Origin: Hyphobacterium sp. CCMP332
Lineage (GTDB): Bacteria; Bacteroidota; Bacteroidia; Cytophagales; CCMP332
Length of the DNA stretch: 64,000 bases
Assembly: GCA_014323545.1 (NCBI GenBank)
Contig: CP058647.1
Coordinates: 2,210,001-2,274,000 of the forward strand
Reading direction: 5' to 3'
In this document: piece by piece, positions 54,195-62,790 of the stretch
Layout: each line of letters starts with the position of its first letter
How positions within the stretch are numbered: the stretch's first letter is position 1
Translations under genes and position numbers: made by a program
Notes under the pieces: generated by a model
Told to the model about the DNA's origin: nothing
What the model saw: the letters and a program-made list of their open reading frames with translations, nothing else
The model's database searches: none

Positions 54195-54265
54195 AGCCAA
54201 CGCTTAGGCTAAAATGTCGTGCAACGGTTAGGTGGGCTGGGCATGCATTTTAGCTATTGTTGTGC
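54195..54265 (-). repeat. attC-like site 36
   Basis: 71 bp; left AGCCAAC, right GTTGTGC. Arms GGCTAAAATGTCGTGC / GCATGCATTTTAGC. 69-bp family. Confidence 0.87.
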
Positions 54266-54278
54266 TTATACTTTTAAA

Positions 54279-55265
54279 TTATTTATAATAAATTTTTCTC
54301 TTGACATATTTTGATTCTCCGCCGGTCAAATTATTCGGTATTCTAATATTAATTCTCTCTCTTTTTACCCAGTTCCTTTTTTTATCATAAGCGTATTTGT
54401 ATTTCTTTTCATAACTTAAAAAATCTTCTGGGTATTCATTGTTTAACTGAATGGTTTTGAACTCAATAACATCGCCAAAATTGTTGTATTTAATTTCATC
54501 TTTGTCAATCAAAAAAGGTTCTTCAATTGGTACAAGTTTTGAACGATAACCTTGTAATCCATTAACTTCTAAAGGATAATAGACTTCTTTTTCACTTATG
54601 GAATAATTATAAATAGCAATTAGATTGCTATCTTTTTGATACTTAATTTCATTACGGGATTTTCTAGACATAGAATCGTCAGAAGTTTTACCGTAATAGC
54701 ATCTGTTGACGATTAAGCATTTAATGCAATTGTCATTATCGCTAAATTCAAATTCTAATATGAGTTTTCTTTCCTTTTTTCGAGCATTGAAGTCATACTT
54801 TTTAAAATTCAAAAGTTCATCTGTTGATCCATTGATTTTCACCCACTCGGTATAGTCTCCAATATAACGATAGTCCATGTTATTCTTGATAATGGTTTCT
54901 TTCAACCTAACGGTATCGCCTATAGTATCATAATTATAAGCTACTTCGTAAAATCTTGATTTACCATGTGGCCAATATTCTATTTTTGATGAAACGTAAT
55001 TATTAGTGAAAGTAAACTCTGTAGCTAATTGATAATTGGGAGAGACATTATCCATTAATTTATCTACAATCTTTCTTACACTTATTAAATTATAATACTC
55101 TTTGACTCTTGGTGTATAATGATATTCTCTAATTTTTGATACGCTACTATTTAAACTGAATTCTGGATATTCAAAGTCCAATAACTCAAGAATTTCTTGT
55201 CCATTTACTTCGTTGCTATAAATGAATAAAACAAGGAAACATGAAATAATAGAATACCTAATCAT
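54279..55265 (-). CDS. Exported protein, unknown
   Basis: 328 aa with signal peptide about 1-22 (ending NEVNGQ). The mature part has repeated beta patterns with Tyr (EIKYQKDSNLIAIYNYSISE, and EIKYNNFGDVIEFKTIQLNN, KYKYAYDKKRNWVKRERINI) like the YD-type wall-associated repeats of Bacteroidota RHS-like proteins. Function unknown. Confidence 0.65.
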   Translation of the reverse strand: MIRYSIISCFLVLFIYSNEVNGQEILELLDFEYPEFSLNSSVSKIREYHYTPRVKEYYNLISVRKIVDKLMDNVSPNYQLATEFTFTNNYVSSKIEYWPHGKSRFYEVAYNYDTIGDTVRLKETIIKNNMDYRYIGDYTEWVKINGSTDELLNFKKYDFNARKKERKLILEFEFSDNDNCIKCLIVNRCYYGKTSDDSMSRKSRNEIKYQKDSNLIAIYNYSISEKEVYYPLEVNGLQGYRSKLVPIEEPFLIDKDEIKYNNFGDVIEFKTIQLNNEYPEDFLSYEKKYKYAYDKKRNWVKRERINIRIPNNLTGGESKYVKRKIYYK

Positions 55266-55281
55266 TCGACAAAAGAGTTAA

Positions 55282-55357
55282 GCACAACGTTCAGCTAAAG
55301 TACGTGCTCAGCGCTGGCAAAGTCAAGGGAGAGCATGAACTTTAGCATTTGTTGGCT
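55282..55357 (-). repeat. attC-like site 37
   Basis: 76 bp; left GCACAAC, right GTTGGCT. Same as site 35 from AAC onward. Confidence 0.9.
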
Positions 55358-55364
55358 TACGTTT

Positions 55365-55670
55365 TCAAATTCCCTTAAGTTTATTAGGATTTCTTGAAGT
55401 GTGAAAAACACGCGAAACAATTATGTATTGCTTGTCTCTTCTATAAATAATTTTGTAGCTCCAAACCACAATGAATCTGTACTCGTTTTTCATATGGGCA
55501 AGTAGAGGCTCTTTTTTGCCCATTTCTGGATTCTTTTCTAATAATGAAGTGCTTTGGAGAATTTTGTTCTTAATTATCTTAGCGGCAGATATTCCTCTAT
55601 CTTCTAAAACAAATTTCACCTCTTTTTCAAATTGACTAAAGGCCTTTTTTGTCCAAATTACTTCAGCCAT
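55365..55670 (-). CDS. RelE/ParE superfamily toxin, copy 2
   Basis: 101 aa; equals the toxin at 53651 except for one Ser/Thr change. The same pair of genes with its attC stands 1,714 bp to the right of the first copy, with one different cassette in between. Confidence 0.86.
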   Translation of the reverse strand: MAEVIWTKKAFSQFEKEVKFVLEDRGISAAKIIKNKILQSTSLLEKNPEMGKKEPLLAHMKNEYRFIVVWSYKIIYRRDKQYIIVSRVFHTSRNPNKLKGI

Positions 55671-55846
55671 TCTTTTGACTTATCCTCAACTTCTTTTTGA
55701 GTAAGTGTTTCTCCTTGCTCTACTTGTTTTTCGGATTCTTCTATATCTACAAGGAGTGCAAATTGCTCATATACATCTTCAACTGTTGAATTATTTGTTA
55801 AAGACTCAGCAATTTTAATTAAATGATCTTTCAATTTTGTTTCCAT
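55658..55846 (-). CDS. Antitoxin, copy 2
   Basis: 62 aa from the ATG at 55846, the same sequence as at 53944. The leader directly upstream (55850-55907) differs from that of copy 1 at about 14 of 58 positions, in contrast to one change in the 564-bp body. Confidence 0.8.
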   Translation of the reverse strand: METKLKDHLIKIAESLTNNSTVEDVYEQFALLVDIEESEKQVEQGETLTQKEVEDKSKEWLK

Positions 55847-55908
55847 ATTCCTACAACAAAACAATTTGAATAAAATTACAAATTCTGTTACAAATGATTA
55901 AAAATGTA

Positions 55909-55977
55909 AGCCAACGCTTAGGCTAAGATAAGTAAACGGTTTGGTGGGTTAGGTATTTATCTTAGCTGATGTTGTGG
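55909..55977 (-). repeat. attC-like site 38
   Basis: 69 bp; left AGCCAAC, right GTTGTGG. Arms GGCTAAGATAAGTAAAC / TATTTATCTTAGC. Near-identical to site 33. Confidence 0.88.
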
Positions 55978-55982
55978 CTAGT

Positions 55983-56519
55983 TTATTCTTTCAGAAGTTC
56001 TATATGCTCAATATATAAATGGCGGTTTTTTAACCGAAACATTCTCTGTCTTTCAGCATTTGGAGGATAGACAAGAAATAAAGAATCTTGATTACTTTCT
56101 TCATCGAAATAATCATTAGAATATGTCCAAATATCTGGTAAGATTTCACTGTTTTTATCAGGTATTAATTGACCATGAGTTGTTGTGTGATCAATTAAAT
56201 AAACAGTGTCTAAGTCAATATTTATAGAATTTTGAGAAATTATGTTTGTAATCGTGAAGGGTACAAATCCGATTGCTAAAAAATTCAAATCGAAGGGTCC
56301 TTCGTATTCTACATTGATATTAAACCAACCTCCTGAATCCGTTTGAAAATATGAAACCGAATCCGTGTTTTCTAAATTATCACTTCCCTTGGTCGTAAAT
56401 AAATTAATTCCGGATATAGGTTGATTATTGGCGTACCAGATAGTCTTACCCTTTATTGAAATTTGTGCAATAGAATTTATTCCAGCTAATAAGAAATACA
56501 GGATGAATAATATTTTCAT
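55983..56519 (-). CDS. Exported CarboxypepD-regulatory-like protein
   Basis: 178 aa with signal peptide about 1-19 (ending IAQ). QISIKGKTIWYANNQPISGI begins a carboxypeptidase-regulatory-like domain (typical GxVxDxxxxPIxGV), common in exported Bacteroidota proteins; DSGGWFNINV continues it. The C-terminal 60 residues are not recognised. Confidence 0.65.
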   Translation of the reverse strand: MKILFILYFLLAGINSIAQISIKGKTIWYANNQPISGINLFTTKGSDNLENTDSVSYFQTDSGGWFNINVEYEGPFDLNFLAIGFVPFTITNIISQNSINIDLDTVYLIDHTTTHGQLIPDKNSEILPDIWTYSNDYFDEESNQDSLFLVYPPNAERQRMFRLKNRHLYIEHIELLKE

Positions 56520-56529
56520 TTTGAATTAG

Positions 56530-56582
56530 CCACAACGGAAATTATAAAACCCGTTTTAATGGGGTTTTATATAGTGTTAGCT
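56530..56582 (-). repeat. attC-like site 39
   Basis: 53 bp; left CCACAAC, right GTTAGCT. Same as site 28. Confidence 0.88.
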
Positions 56583-56600
56583 CTCGTATTTTCTAATTAT

Positions 56601-57188
56601 TTAGTTCTTTGTAAACTCTAATTTTTCAACCATATTTTTATATTCATAAACAACATCCTTTGGTATTAGTTTTTCATTTGAATAATGAACAACCTTTATT
56701 TCTGCAATTTTTGATTCATTACCGGGTGTCAAACATAAGTACCCATCGTGGGATATGTATTCCCGATTTGTGCCTTGATTCGTGCTATCTCTGAAAGTCC
56801 CATCAAACTGTAAACAAGTTGTATTTTTAAATCCTACAATGTTAAAATGAAGACTTTTCATTTCATATGGGTTCATCCTTTTTTCCATATAGCTTTCAGC
56901 AAATTTGATGAATTCATCTGTATCGCTAAACTTTTGTTCTTCAAATGTTCTGACGCTTATTATTGTCGATGAATTTTTTGATGATTTTTTAAAAGTGATT
57001 GAATTATCATCTTTTAAGTCAAATGTATAGGTTGAATCAGGTATTTCATTCAGCAAGATGCTTTCTATTTGATAAGATTTTTCATCTGTTTTGAGTCCTT
57101 TTTGCTTGTCTGAATTTCTCTTACATCCAACAATCATAGTTAAAAGAATTACAAACAGAATTAGATTAAAGGTGTTTTTTGTTTTCAT
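56601..57188 (-). CDS. Lipoprotein cassette copy 2, intact
   Basis: 195 aa. Signal peptide with lipobox TMIVGCKRN near 22. The mature part has KFAESYMEKRMNPYEMKSLH and TCLQFDGTFRDSTNQGTNRE, a pattern seen in PsbP/DUF-type small lipoproteins, but no firm family. A second copy with an internal stop lies at 48186. Confidence 0.7.
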   Translation of the reverse strand: MKTKNTFNLILFVILLTMIVGCKRNSDKQKGLKTDEKSYQIESILLNEIPDSTYTFDLKDDNSITFKKSSKNSSTIISVRTFEEQKFSDTDEFIKFAESYMEKRMNPYEMKSLHFNIVGFKNTTCLQFDGTFRDSTNQGTNREYISHDGYLCLTPGNESKIAEIKVVHYSNEKLIPKDVVYEYKNMVEKLEFTKN

Positions 57189-57209
57189 TTCATTTTTTGT
57201 TTATATGAG

Positions 57210-57338
57210 AGCTAACGCTAGTATATAAAACGTATGCGTTTTAAAACGCACATCTTTGTCCCACGTTGCTAACGAAATTTAACAGCACGCACTCTAAGAA
57301 CCTACAATACAGCATATGTTTTATATACATTGTTGGCG
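57210..57338 (-). repeat. attC-like site 40
   Basis: 129 bp; left AGCTAAC, right GTTGGCG. Arms GTATATAAAACGTATGCG / CATATGTTTTATATAC. Confidence 0.87.
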
Positions 57339-57351
57339 GCTGCTCGTTAAC

Positions 57352-58173
57352 TCACAAGTACTTTTTCGTCTTTGTCCCGAAGTCGAATAGATTTTTTCTC
57401 CCTTGCTCAAATTGTAGGGATGCAACTTCTATAATCCATATTGACCAGTCCCCTGACGAACTGAAGGAATCTGTTTTATAGTCGTATGTTTTGTTGACTG
57501 GTATTTTGTCAACTACTTGAAATTTGTCGGAGTCTTTGTTGAATTGGTTAGGAAAAAACCAACTGATTTGCTCCTTGTTGTCCCACGTGGCATAGTTAAG
57601 TTTTAGCACATTAGATTCAAGGATGTCTTTAGTTGTCGGTCTTTCTTTTTTATTCAAATCTGTCACCGCGACTAAATTGAAACCGTACGGTGTGTCATAG
57701 ATTGCTTCTAAAATCACAGCCGCTCCAAAATTCCCGTTGAACAGTTTAAAAGTCAAGCAAGTCCCTTTTTCAAAAATTGGATTGAGTATCTTCTTCTTTT
57801 TTCTTGATTTAGCTTTTTCTCTTTTTTGACCGAGTTGTTCAAGAAATTTTAATAGGGCTTTGTCCCGTTTAGCTAAGTCCTTGTCGTCAGCACCCAATTC
57901 TCTCCAAACTTCTAAGTCCTCTTTATTCTCAATGATTTGCTTAACTCTGTCGTAAATCTCGTTGTCCAACGATTTACATTCCCATTGAGCCTTTGCTATT
58001 GCAAACCAGAAATTGTTAGAGTCCCCTTTGTCGGTAAGTAGTTCTTTGTTGGTTGCAAGAAGCTTAGTTGTTACTTCTTTGGCGTCTTGTCCTTCGTTAT
58101 AAAGTTCGAAGAACTCTCCATAGATGTCCGCAAATGTGTCGTTTGATGATAGCCCTGTCCCCCAGGTTCCCAT
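57352..58173 (-). CDS. DUF4259-like N-terminus, unknown
   Basis: 273 aa. MGTWGTGLSSNDTFADIYGE is the start of DUF4259-type proteins, which occur in immunity-gene clusters. A basic segment (GQKREKAKSRKKKKILNPIF) links it to a C-terminal beta domain (GTCLTFKLFNGNFGAAVILE). Possibly an immunity protein; no toxin is nearby. Single-gene cassette. Confidence 0.6.
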   Translation of the reverse strand: MGTWGTGLSSNDTFADIYGEFFELYNEGQDAKEVTTKLLATNKELLTDKGDSNNFWFAIAKAQWECKSLDNEIYDRVKQIIENKEDLEVWRELGADDKDLAKRDKALLKFLEQLGQKREKAKSRKKKKILNPIFEKGTCLTFKLFNGNFGAAVILEAIYDTPYGFNLVAVTDLNKKERPTTKDILESNVLKLNYATWDNKEQISWFFPNQFNKDSDKFQVVDKIPVNKTYDYKTDSFSSSGDWSIWIIEVASLQFEQGRKNLFDFGTKTKKYL

Positions 58174-58200
58174 AGTCCGAATCTTTATTTAACGAGTTGC

Positions 58201-58276
58201 CGCCAACGTTTAGCTAAAGTACGTGCTCAGCGAGGGCAAAGCCAAGGAAGAGCATGGACTTTAGCATTTGTTAGGT
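58201..58276 (-). repeat. attC-like site 41
   Basis: 76 bp; left CGCCAAC, right GTTAGGT. Arms GCTAAAGTACGTGCTC / GAGCATGGACTTTAGC. 76-bp family. Confidence 0.9.
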
Positions 58277-58283
58277 GTCGTGA

Positions 58284-58910
58284 TTAAAACAATCTGTTTA
58301 TTTTTCCTTCATAGAATCCTATTTCTAATCTGTCAAGTTCAAAATTGAGCATATCTAAATTTTGAAAAGTCTCTTCTAAAATGTTTTTACTCATGTATTG
58401 AAAGTAAAATTTATTTTCTGAGACTTTGATTTCAATTTTCTTTAGACTTGAAATGTCTGTTGTATCAATTTTGAAATGAAACTTCGAATCATTTAAGGGA
58501 ATCTTAAAATAATAGTATTGATATGTTCTTCCTTCAAGTAATAAAATTTTATCTCCCTTAAATATCATTCTTCTTTTTACAAAAAATATATCATCCCAAG
58601 ATTGTTCAACAATACCTTCTGGGTGGTAAATGACAATTGATTTTGAAAACCGATCTTGTTTGCACCCTTGATATTTAGCCGAGTCTTCTTTTTGTTTATA
58701 ATATCTGTATTCGGCTAACTCTGAATTTGTTGTGTCTTCTATTTCATAGGAATGTCTAAGTTTAGTGTTATAGTAAATCCATTTACCTTGCTTTTGTCCA
58801 TTTATGTCAATGCAATTAACCAATTCACCTGATTCAGTTGTATCAAAACATTTTTGACTGAAGCAACAGTTTGCTATTAGAAGAAAAAATGAAAAAAGTG
58901 TTAACCTCAT
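58284..58910 (-). CDS. Exported protein, paralogue of 46044 gene
   Basis: 208 aa with signal peptide about 1-18. Mature start CFDTTESGELVNCIDINGQK then QGKWIYYN; end NFELDRLEIGFYEGKINRLF. Same layout as the protein at 46044 with clear but moderate identity, and both carry an attC of the 76-bp family. Function unknown. Confidence 0.65.
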   Translation of the reverse strand: MRLTLFSFFLLIANCCFSQKCFDTTESGELVNCIDINGQKQGKWIYYNTKLRHSYEIEDTTNSELAEYRYYKQKEDSAKYQGCKQDRFSKSIVIYHPEGIVEQSWDDIFFVKRRMIFKGDKILLLEGRTYQYYYFKIPLNDSKFHFKIDTTDISSLKKIEIKVSENKFYFQYMSKNILEETFQNLDMLNFELDRLEIGFYEGKINRLF

Positions 58911-58919
58911 AATTATGAC

Positions 58920-59043
58920 ACCTAACGATTAGCTAAGCCAGACTGCGAATAGAAAACAAGTTTTCCAATCCACTTCTACTTGCTTAGTAGTCTAAATCTA
59001 AAAATTATTTGAATGCCTCGCTGCGGCTTAGCGTGTGTTATGA
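58920..59043 (-). repeat. attC-like site 42
   Basis: 124 bp; left ACCTAAC, right GTTATGA. Arms GCTAAGCCAGACTGCG / CGCTGCGGCTTAGC, with two or three extra bases in the left arm. Confidence 0.8.
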
Positions 59044-59170
59044 ATTGTAATGCGGGAGCGTTTCGGTTTTGCGCGTGACTCCGGGGGATGTGCGTTGGGA
59101 GAGTGTTCGAGGAGGGTTGGCCTCTGAAGCGGGATAGGATAGGGATGGCCTGGAGGGTAGCATTATTATT
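59044..59170. other. Gene-less GC-rich segment between two attC sites
   Basis: 127 bp, clearly more GC-rich than the rest of the array, with runs such as CTCCGGGGGATG and GGGATAGGATAGGGATGGCC. No ORF with a credible start. It forms, with site 42, a cassette without a recognisable gene. It might carry a promoter, an RNA or a fragment of another element; nothing more can be said. Confidence 0.6.
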
Positions 59171-59230
59171 CTCTAACGGTTTGGCTATGGTGCGTGTCCC
59201 GAAGGGCATGCACTATAGCCCTTGTTGGCG
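59171..59230 (-). repeat. attC-like site 43
   Basis: 60 bp; left CTCTAAC, right GTTGGCG. Arms GGCTATGGTGCGTGTCCC / GGGCATGCACTATAGCC; compact family with site 16. Confidence 0.9.
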
Positions 59231-59241
59231 TGTCGTGCTTT

Positions 59242-61974
59242 TTATTTCTTATTAGTTTTCTTTTCCTTTTTCAATAATGGCATTGTGTATTCATTATACA
59301 ATTCAAATAGAAATTCAATCCGAGCCGTTTCGTTAGTAAAAGCTTGTGGTCTGTAACACAAATCAACTGCCTTGTCTAATTCTTGATGCGCTTTTACCAA
59401 TATAGGTGGCATAGTCAAAGGGTCATATAAATCTGCTAGACTACTTTCAGGGAACTCTGCCCGAACATCTAAAATTTTCTGTGCTTTGGTTACAACTGCT
59501 TTTCTATTCTTATCGCTTGGTTCTTTGGGCCAAGGGTAGTTATTGTAAACGACTTTTGAAGAGTAGCGATTGCGCCCCTCTAATCTTCCACAGGTATATT
59601 CAAACCATTTCTGATGCATTATCGATGATAAAATTCCAAAATGATATAGAGACGCACCCTCTGAAATAAAAACTAAATCACTACAGATGGTATCTGGTGA
59701 CATAAAACCGATGGGACTATACTTTCTCCTTTCTGATGTAACTTTTGGAATTAATAAAAAGGTCGAATCTGGTATATTTTCTACATGAAATTTGGTCGGT
59801 GTAGCGGCAATTTTTTGAGTTGGTTTGCTTTTACTTGCTTCCCTAAACAATTTGACAGATTCGATTCTCTTTAGAACATGAGGTAATTTTTTAAGTTCTC
59901 CTGGATTGACGTCATTGAGAAGTAAAACCCAACGTTTTTTGCCGTGCAAAAATTCTGTTGCACCGCACCAAGGTTTGAATAGATGCTTTGCTTTAGGCTC
60001 AAGGGTTAGAAACTCTTCTTTTTCATGATCTTCAAAGAGATAGTGCCCGCCATCCACTGGTTTATTTCCTATCCCTATTTTTGGCACATCACAGAGCGGG
60101 TTGGACCTATTGCTTAAGAGCACATCTGGACCATCAATGAGATACGGATTTATATTGGTTACCTTTCGTTGATGTGGTTCCCCTTTAACATTTTCGTACT
60201 CAAAAATATACTTGGTTTTTTCAGATGTATTTGAGAAACCAATGATAACACAGTATACAGCTGCTTTACCGCGTGCTTCATTATTCCATTGAAATGTGCG
60301 ATGAGCGAAATTGATATGTGCACCACATTCAAATAGAGCATTCCATAATACACTTACCTGCTCTCCCTGTGAGATAGAATTAGTAGAAACCAGGGCAACT
60401 TTAATATTAGAATTTGAAATGAACTTTGCTGACAGTAAATACCATGCACAGACATAATCCAAAAGGCCTGAACTTTTAACACCACTAAAGACTGAATCCA
60501 TTTCTTCTTTCTGTTGCTCGTCTTGATATTTAGCACCAACGAAAGGAGGGTTACCAAGAATGTAAGACAGTTCGTTTTTTGAAACTATTTGAGTCCATTC
60601 AGTTCGCAGAGCGTTTCCATGAACAATAGTTGCGGACTTTTTTAATGGTAAACGAGCATAGTACATTCCGAATGCCTCTGAAATACGCAAATTCATTTGG
60701 TGATCCATTAGCCACAAAGCAACTTCAGCAATACGAGCAGGAAACTCATCATATTCAATGCCATAGAATTGGTCAACATCAACGAGCATTATTTGGTCGA
60801 TTCCAAAAACTTGTTGACCACCATACAACTCCTTCAGGACTTCCAACTCTAAAAGTCGTAATTCACGGTAGGTTATGATCAAGAAGTTACCGCAACCACA
60901 AGCTGGGTCAAGAAAATTTAAACTACCGAGTTTTTGATGAAATTCTTTGAGCTTGTTTTTGTTGCTTTTAACCTTTTGAAATTCTGCTTGGAGTTCGTCA
61001 AGAAAAAGTGGTTTTATCAGTTTGAGAATATTCTTTTCAGATGTGTAGTGTGCCCCAAGATTTCTGCGTTCTTCGGGATTCATTACACTTTGAAACATGC
61101 TGCCAAATATTGCAGGTGAAATTTTACCCCAATCTAATGCACTACACTCCAAAAGAATTTCACGCATTCTTGAATTGAAAGAAGCAATGGGTAAAGGCTC
61201 TTCAAAGAGTTTTCCGTTTACATATGGAAAAGCATCTAAATGTTCGTCAAGATTTTTAAGTCGTTTGTCAGTTGGTGTATTAAGAACTTGAAAATATTGA
61301 GCTAACCATGCTCCAAGGTCGCTTCCATCTTCATTGGTTTTTACTTCTATGAACTCTTTGAAAGTATCTTTTTCAAATATGCCTGTGTCGTCTGCAAATA
61401 GGCAAAAAAGTAATCTTACTAAGAAAACTTCCAATGGGTGTCCTTCATAACCGCTTTCTTCTAATTGGTCATGAAGCTTACCCATTAGTTCGGCTGCTTT
61501 GATATTTACAGGATCTTCATCCTTAAAAGTCCTTTTTTGATAACCTGCGATAAATCCAAAAAGCTTAATGTTTTTGTGCAAGTCTTTTATTCCAAACTCA
61601 TACTCTTTTTTGTCGTCAAGGTCATATAGTTTGAATTTTTCAAAGTCAGAAACCAAAACATATTTTGGTAATTCATGCTCTTTGATTCCATGAAAATAGT
61701 CGGTCGCTTGCTCAAAAGCTGCGTCAAGATTTTTCCCCTTTGATTTGTGTTCTACAAGTAGAGTTCCTTTCCAAAAAAGGTCAATGAACCCCTGTTTATT
61801 GTTCAGTTTTTTAACGGGTTCTTCAAAGGTGGCAAGTCGTCTCCTCGAAATACCGAACACGTTAAAAAAGTCATTCCAGAAAGAGTCTTTCTCAGCACGT
61901 TCTCTACTTTCTCCTTCCCATTCTTTTGTGAATTTTAAGGCTCGGTCTTTTATTTCATTCCAACTTAATGCCAT
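59242..61974 (-). CDS. Type IIG (MmeI-like) restriction-modification enzyme
   Basis: 910 aa. The N-terminal nuclease part has GFIDLFWKGTLLVEHKSKG near 62-80 (D...ExK of the PD-(D/E)xK fold). A helical spacer follows. The gamma-type adenine methyltransferase domain has FLDPACGCGNFLI near 353-365 (motif I) and YILGNPPFVG near 467-476 (motif IV, NPPF). The last 300 residues form the target-recognition region. MmeI-type enzymes methylate and cut with one polypeptide, so the system is complete in one cassette. This is by far the longest cassette gene seen. Confidence 0.9.
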   Translation of the reverse strand: MALSWNEIKDRALKFTKEWEGESRERAEKDSFWNDFFNVFGISRRRLATFEEPVKKLNNKQGFIDLFWKGTLLVEHKSKGKNLDAAFEQATDYFHGIKEHELPKYVLVSDFEKFKLYDLDDKKEYEFGIKDLHKNIKLFGFIAGYQKRTFKDEDPVNIKAAELMGKLHDQLEESGYEGHPLEVFLVRLLFCLFADDTGIFEKDTFKEFIEVKTNEDGSDLGAWLAQYFQVLNTPTDKRLKNLDEHLDAFPYVNGKLFEEPLPIASFNSRMREILLECSALDWGKISPAIFGSMFQSVMNPEERRNLGAHYTSEKNILKLIKPLFLDELQAEFQKVKSNKNKLKEFHQKLGSLNFLDPACGCGNFLIITYRELRLLELEVLKELYGGQQVFGIDQIMLVDVDQFYGIEYDEFPARIAEVALWLMDHQMNLRISEAFGMYYARLPLKKSATIVHGNALRTEWTQIVSKNELSYILGNPPFVGAKYQDEQQKEEMDSVFSGVKSSGLLDYVCAWYLLSAKFISNSNIKVALVSTNSISQGEQVSVLWNALFECGAHINFAHRTFQWNNEARGKAAVYCVIIGFSNTSEKTKYIFEYENVKGEPHQRKVTNINPYLIDGPDVLLSNRSNPLCDVPKIGIGNKPVDGGHYLFEDHEKEEFLTLEPKAKHLFKPWCGATEFLHGKKRWVLLLNDVNPGELKKLPHVLKRIESVKLFREASKSKPTQKIAATPTKFHVENIPDSTFLLIPKVTSERRKYSPIGFMSPDTICSDLVFISEGASLYHFGILSSIMHQKWFEYTCGRLEGRNRYSSKVVYNNYPWPKEPSDKNRKAVVTKAQKILDVRAEFPESSLADLYDPLTMPPILVKAHQELDKAVDLCYRPQAFTNETARIEFLFELYNEYTMPLLKKEKKTNKK

Positions 61975-62001
61975 TATTTAGTTTATGTTCTTTTGCATGC
62001 A

Positions 62002-62131
62002 CGCCAACGGTTGGGCTATGAGTAGTTGCGTGGGTTAGCACTAAACTTTGCAAGTACACACCAAACTGAAAATCCGCGAGGATTTTCAGAAGTAGTCGAG
62101 AGCAAGCAATTACTTATAGCCATTGTTGTGC
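62002..62131 (-). repeat. attC-like site 44
   Basis: 130 bp; left CGCCAAC, right GTTGTGC. Arms GGCTATGAGTAGTTGCG / AATTACTTATAGCC. Long-loop family; the loop holds CTGAAAATCC/GGATTTTCAG, a perfect 10-bp inverted repeat. Confidence 0.88.
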
Positions 62132-62139
62132 ATAGTTTT

Positions 62140-62637
62140 TTATATTCCACCATTTTCAGTTTTTTCGTAATTCAAACGTCCATTTTTAAATTCAAAAATG
62201 ACTCGTGTCCAATCGCTCAAACTTAAAAACAAGTGATTTTTTCTTTTTAATTCAGCAAAATATGGAATCAGCGTTATATTAAATTGTCCATCTTTTATTG
62301 TCAGAGGAAAAATCTTCACATATCGTAATTCACCTTTATTTTCTCTAAATATTTTCTTTCTATTTCCTAATCCGATTTTTTGAATACGATAACCGCTAAT
62401 TGAATCAGGTATTTTAGATAAGTAATCTTGATACTCGATAAAAACTGTTTTCGGTTGTTTTACTTGCGAGTATTTGTTATAAAACGAATCAATTTCCACT
62501 ATATATTTTTCGATTGAAGTCAAGTACAAAGAGTCTGTTTCCGACATTTTTAATAATTCCGAATTCTGATTTTTATTCTGTCCGAATGAACCGACTGAAA
62601 TAAAAAGAAATAAAAATATGGTTAGAAATCTGTTCAT
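62140..62637 (-). CDS. Exported protein, unknown
   Basis: 165 aa with signal peptide about 1-19 (ending GSFGQ). Helical N-terminal part (LKMSETDSLYLTSIEKYIVE) followed by beta strands (FRENKGELRYVKIFPLTIKD). No family recognised. Single-gene cassette. Confidence 0.6.
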   Translation of the reverse strand: MNRFLTIFLFLFISVGSFGQNKNQNSELLKMSETDSLYLTSIEKYIVEIDSFYNKYSQVKQPKTVFIEYQDYLSKIPDSISGYRIQKIGLGNRKKIFRENKGELRYVKIFPLTIKDGQFNITLIPYFAELKRKNHLFLSLSDWTRVIFEFKNGRLNYEKTENGGI

Positions 62638-62646
62638 TTAAATTAT

Positions 62647-62722
62647 GCACAACGTTCAGCTAAAGTACGTGCTCTCTGTTCATAAAGTCAATGATTAGCA
62701 TGGACTTTAGCGAATGTTAGGG
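62647..62722 (-). repeat. attC-like site 45
   Basis: 76 bp; left GCACAAC, right GTTAGGG. Arms GCTAAAGTACGTGCTC / TTAGCATGGACTTTAGC. 76-bp family with a diverged loop. Confidence 0.88.
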
Positions 62723-62790
62723 GCTTTATTTAATTTCTTCGAAATAGTATTTTCATACTATTTATCCAAGAGCATAATTGAATATGTCTT

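Noticed and set aside
58976-59209. ORF of 77 codons across sites 42-43
   Set aside because: It runs through two attC-like sites and the GC-rich segment and has no recognisable domain; probably chance.
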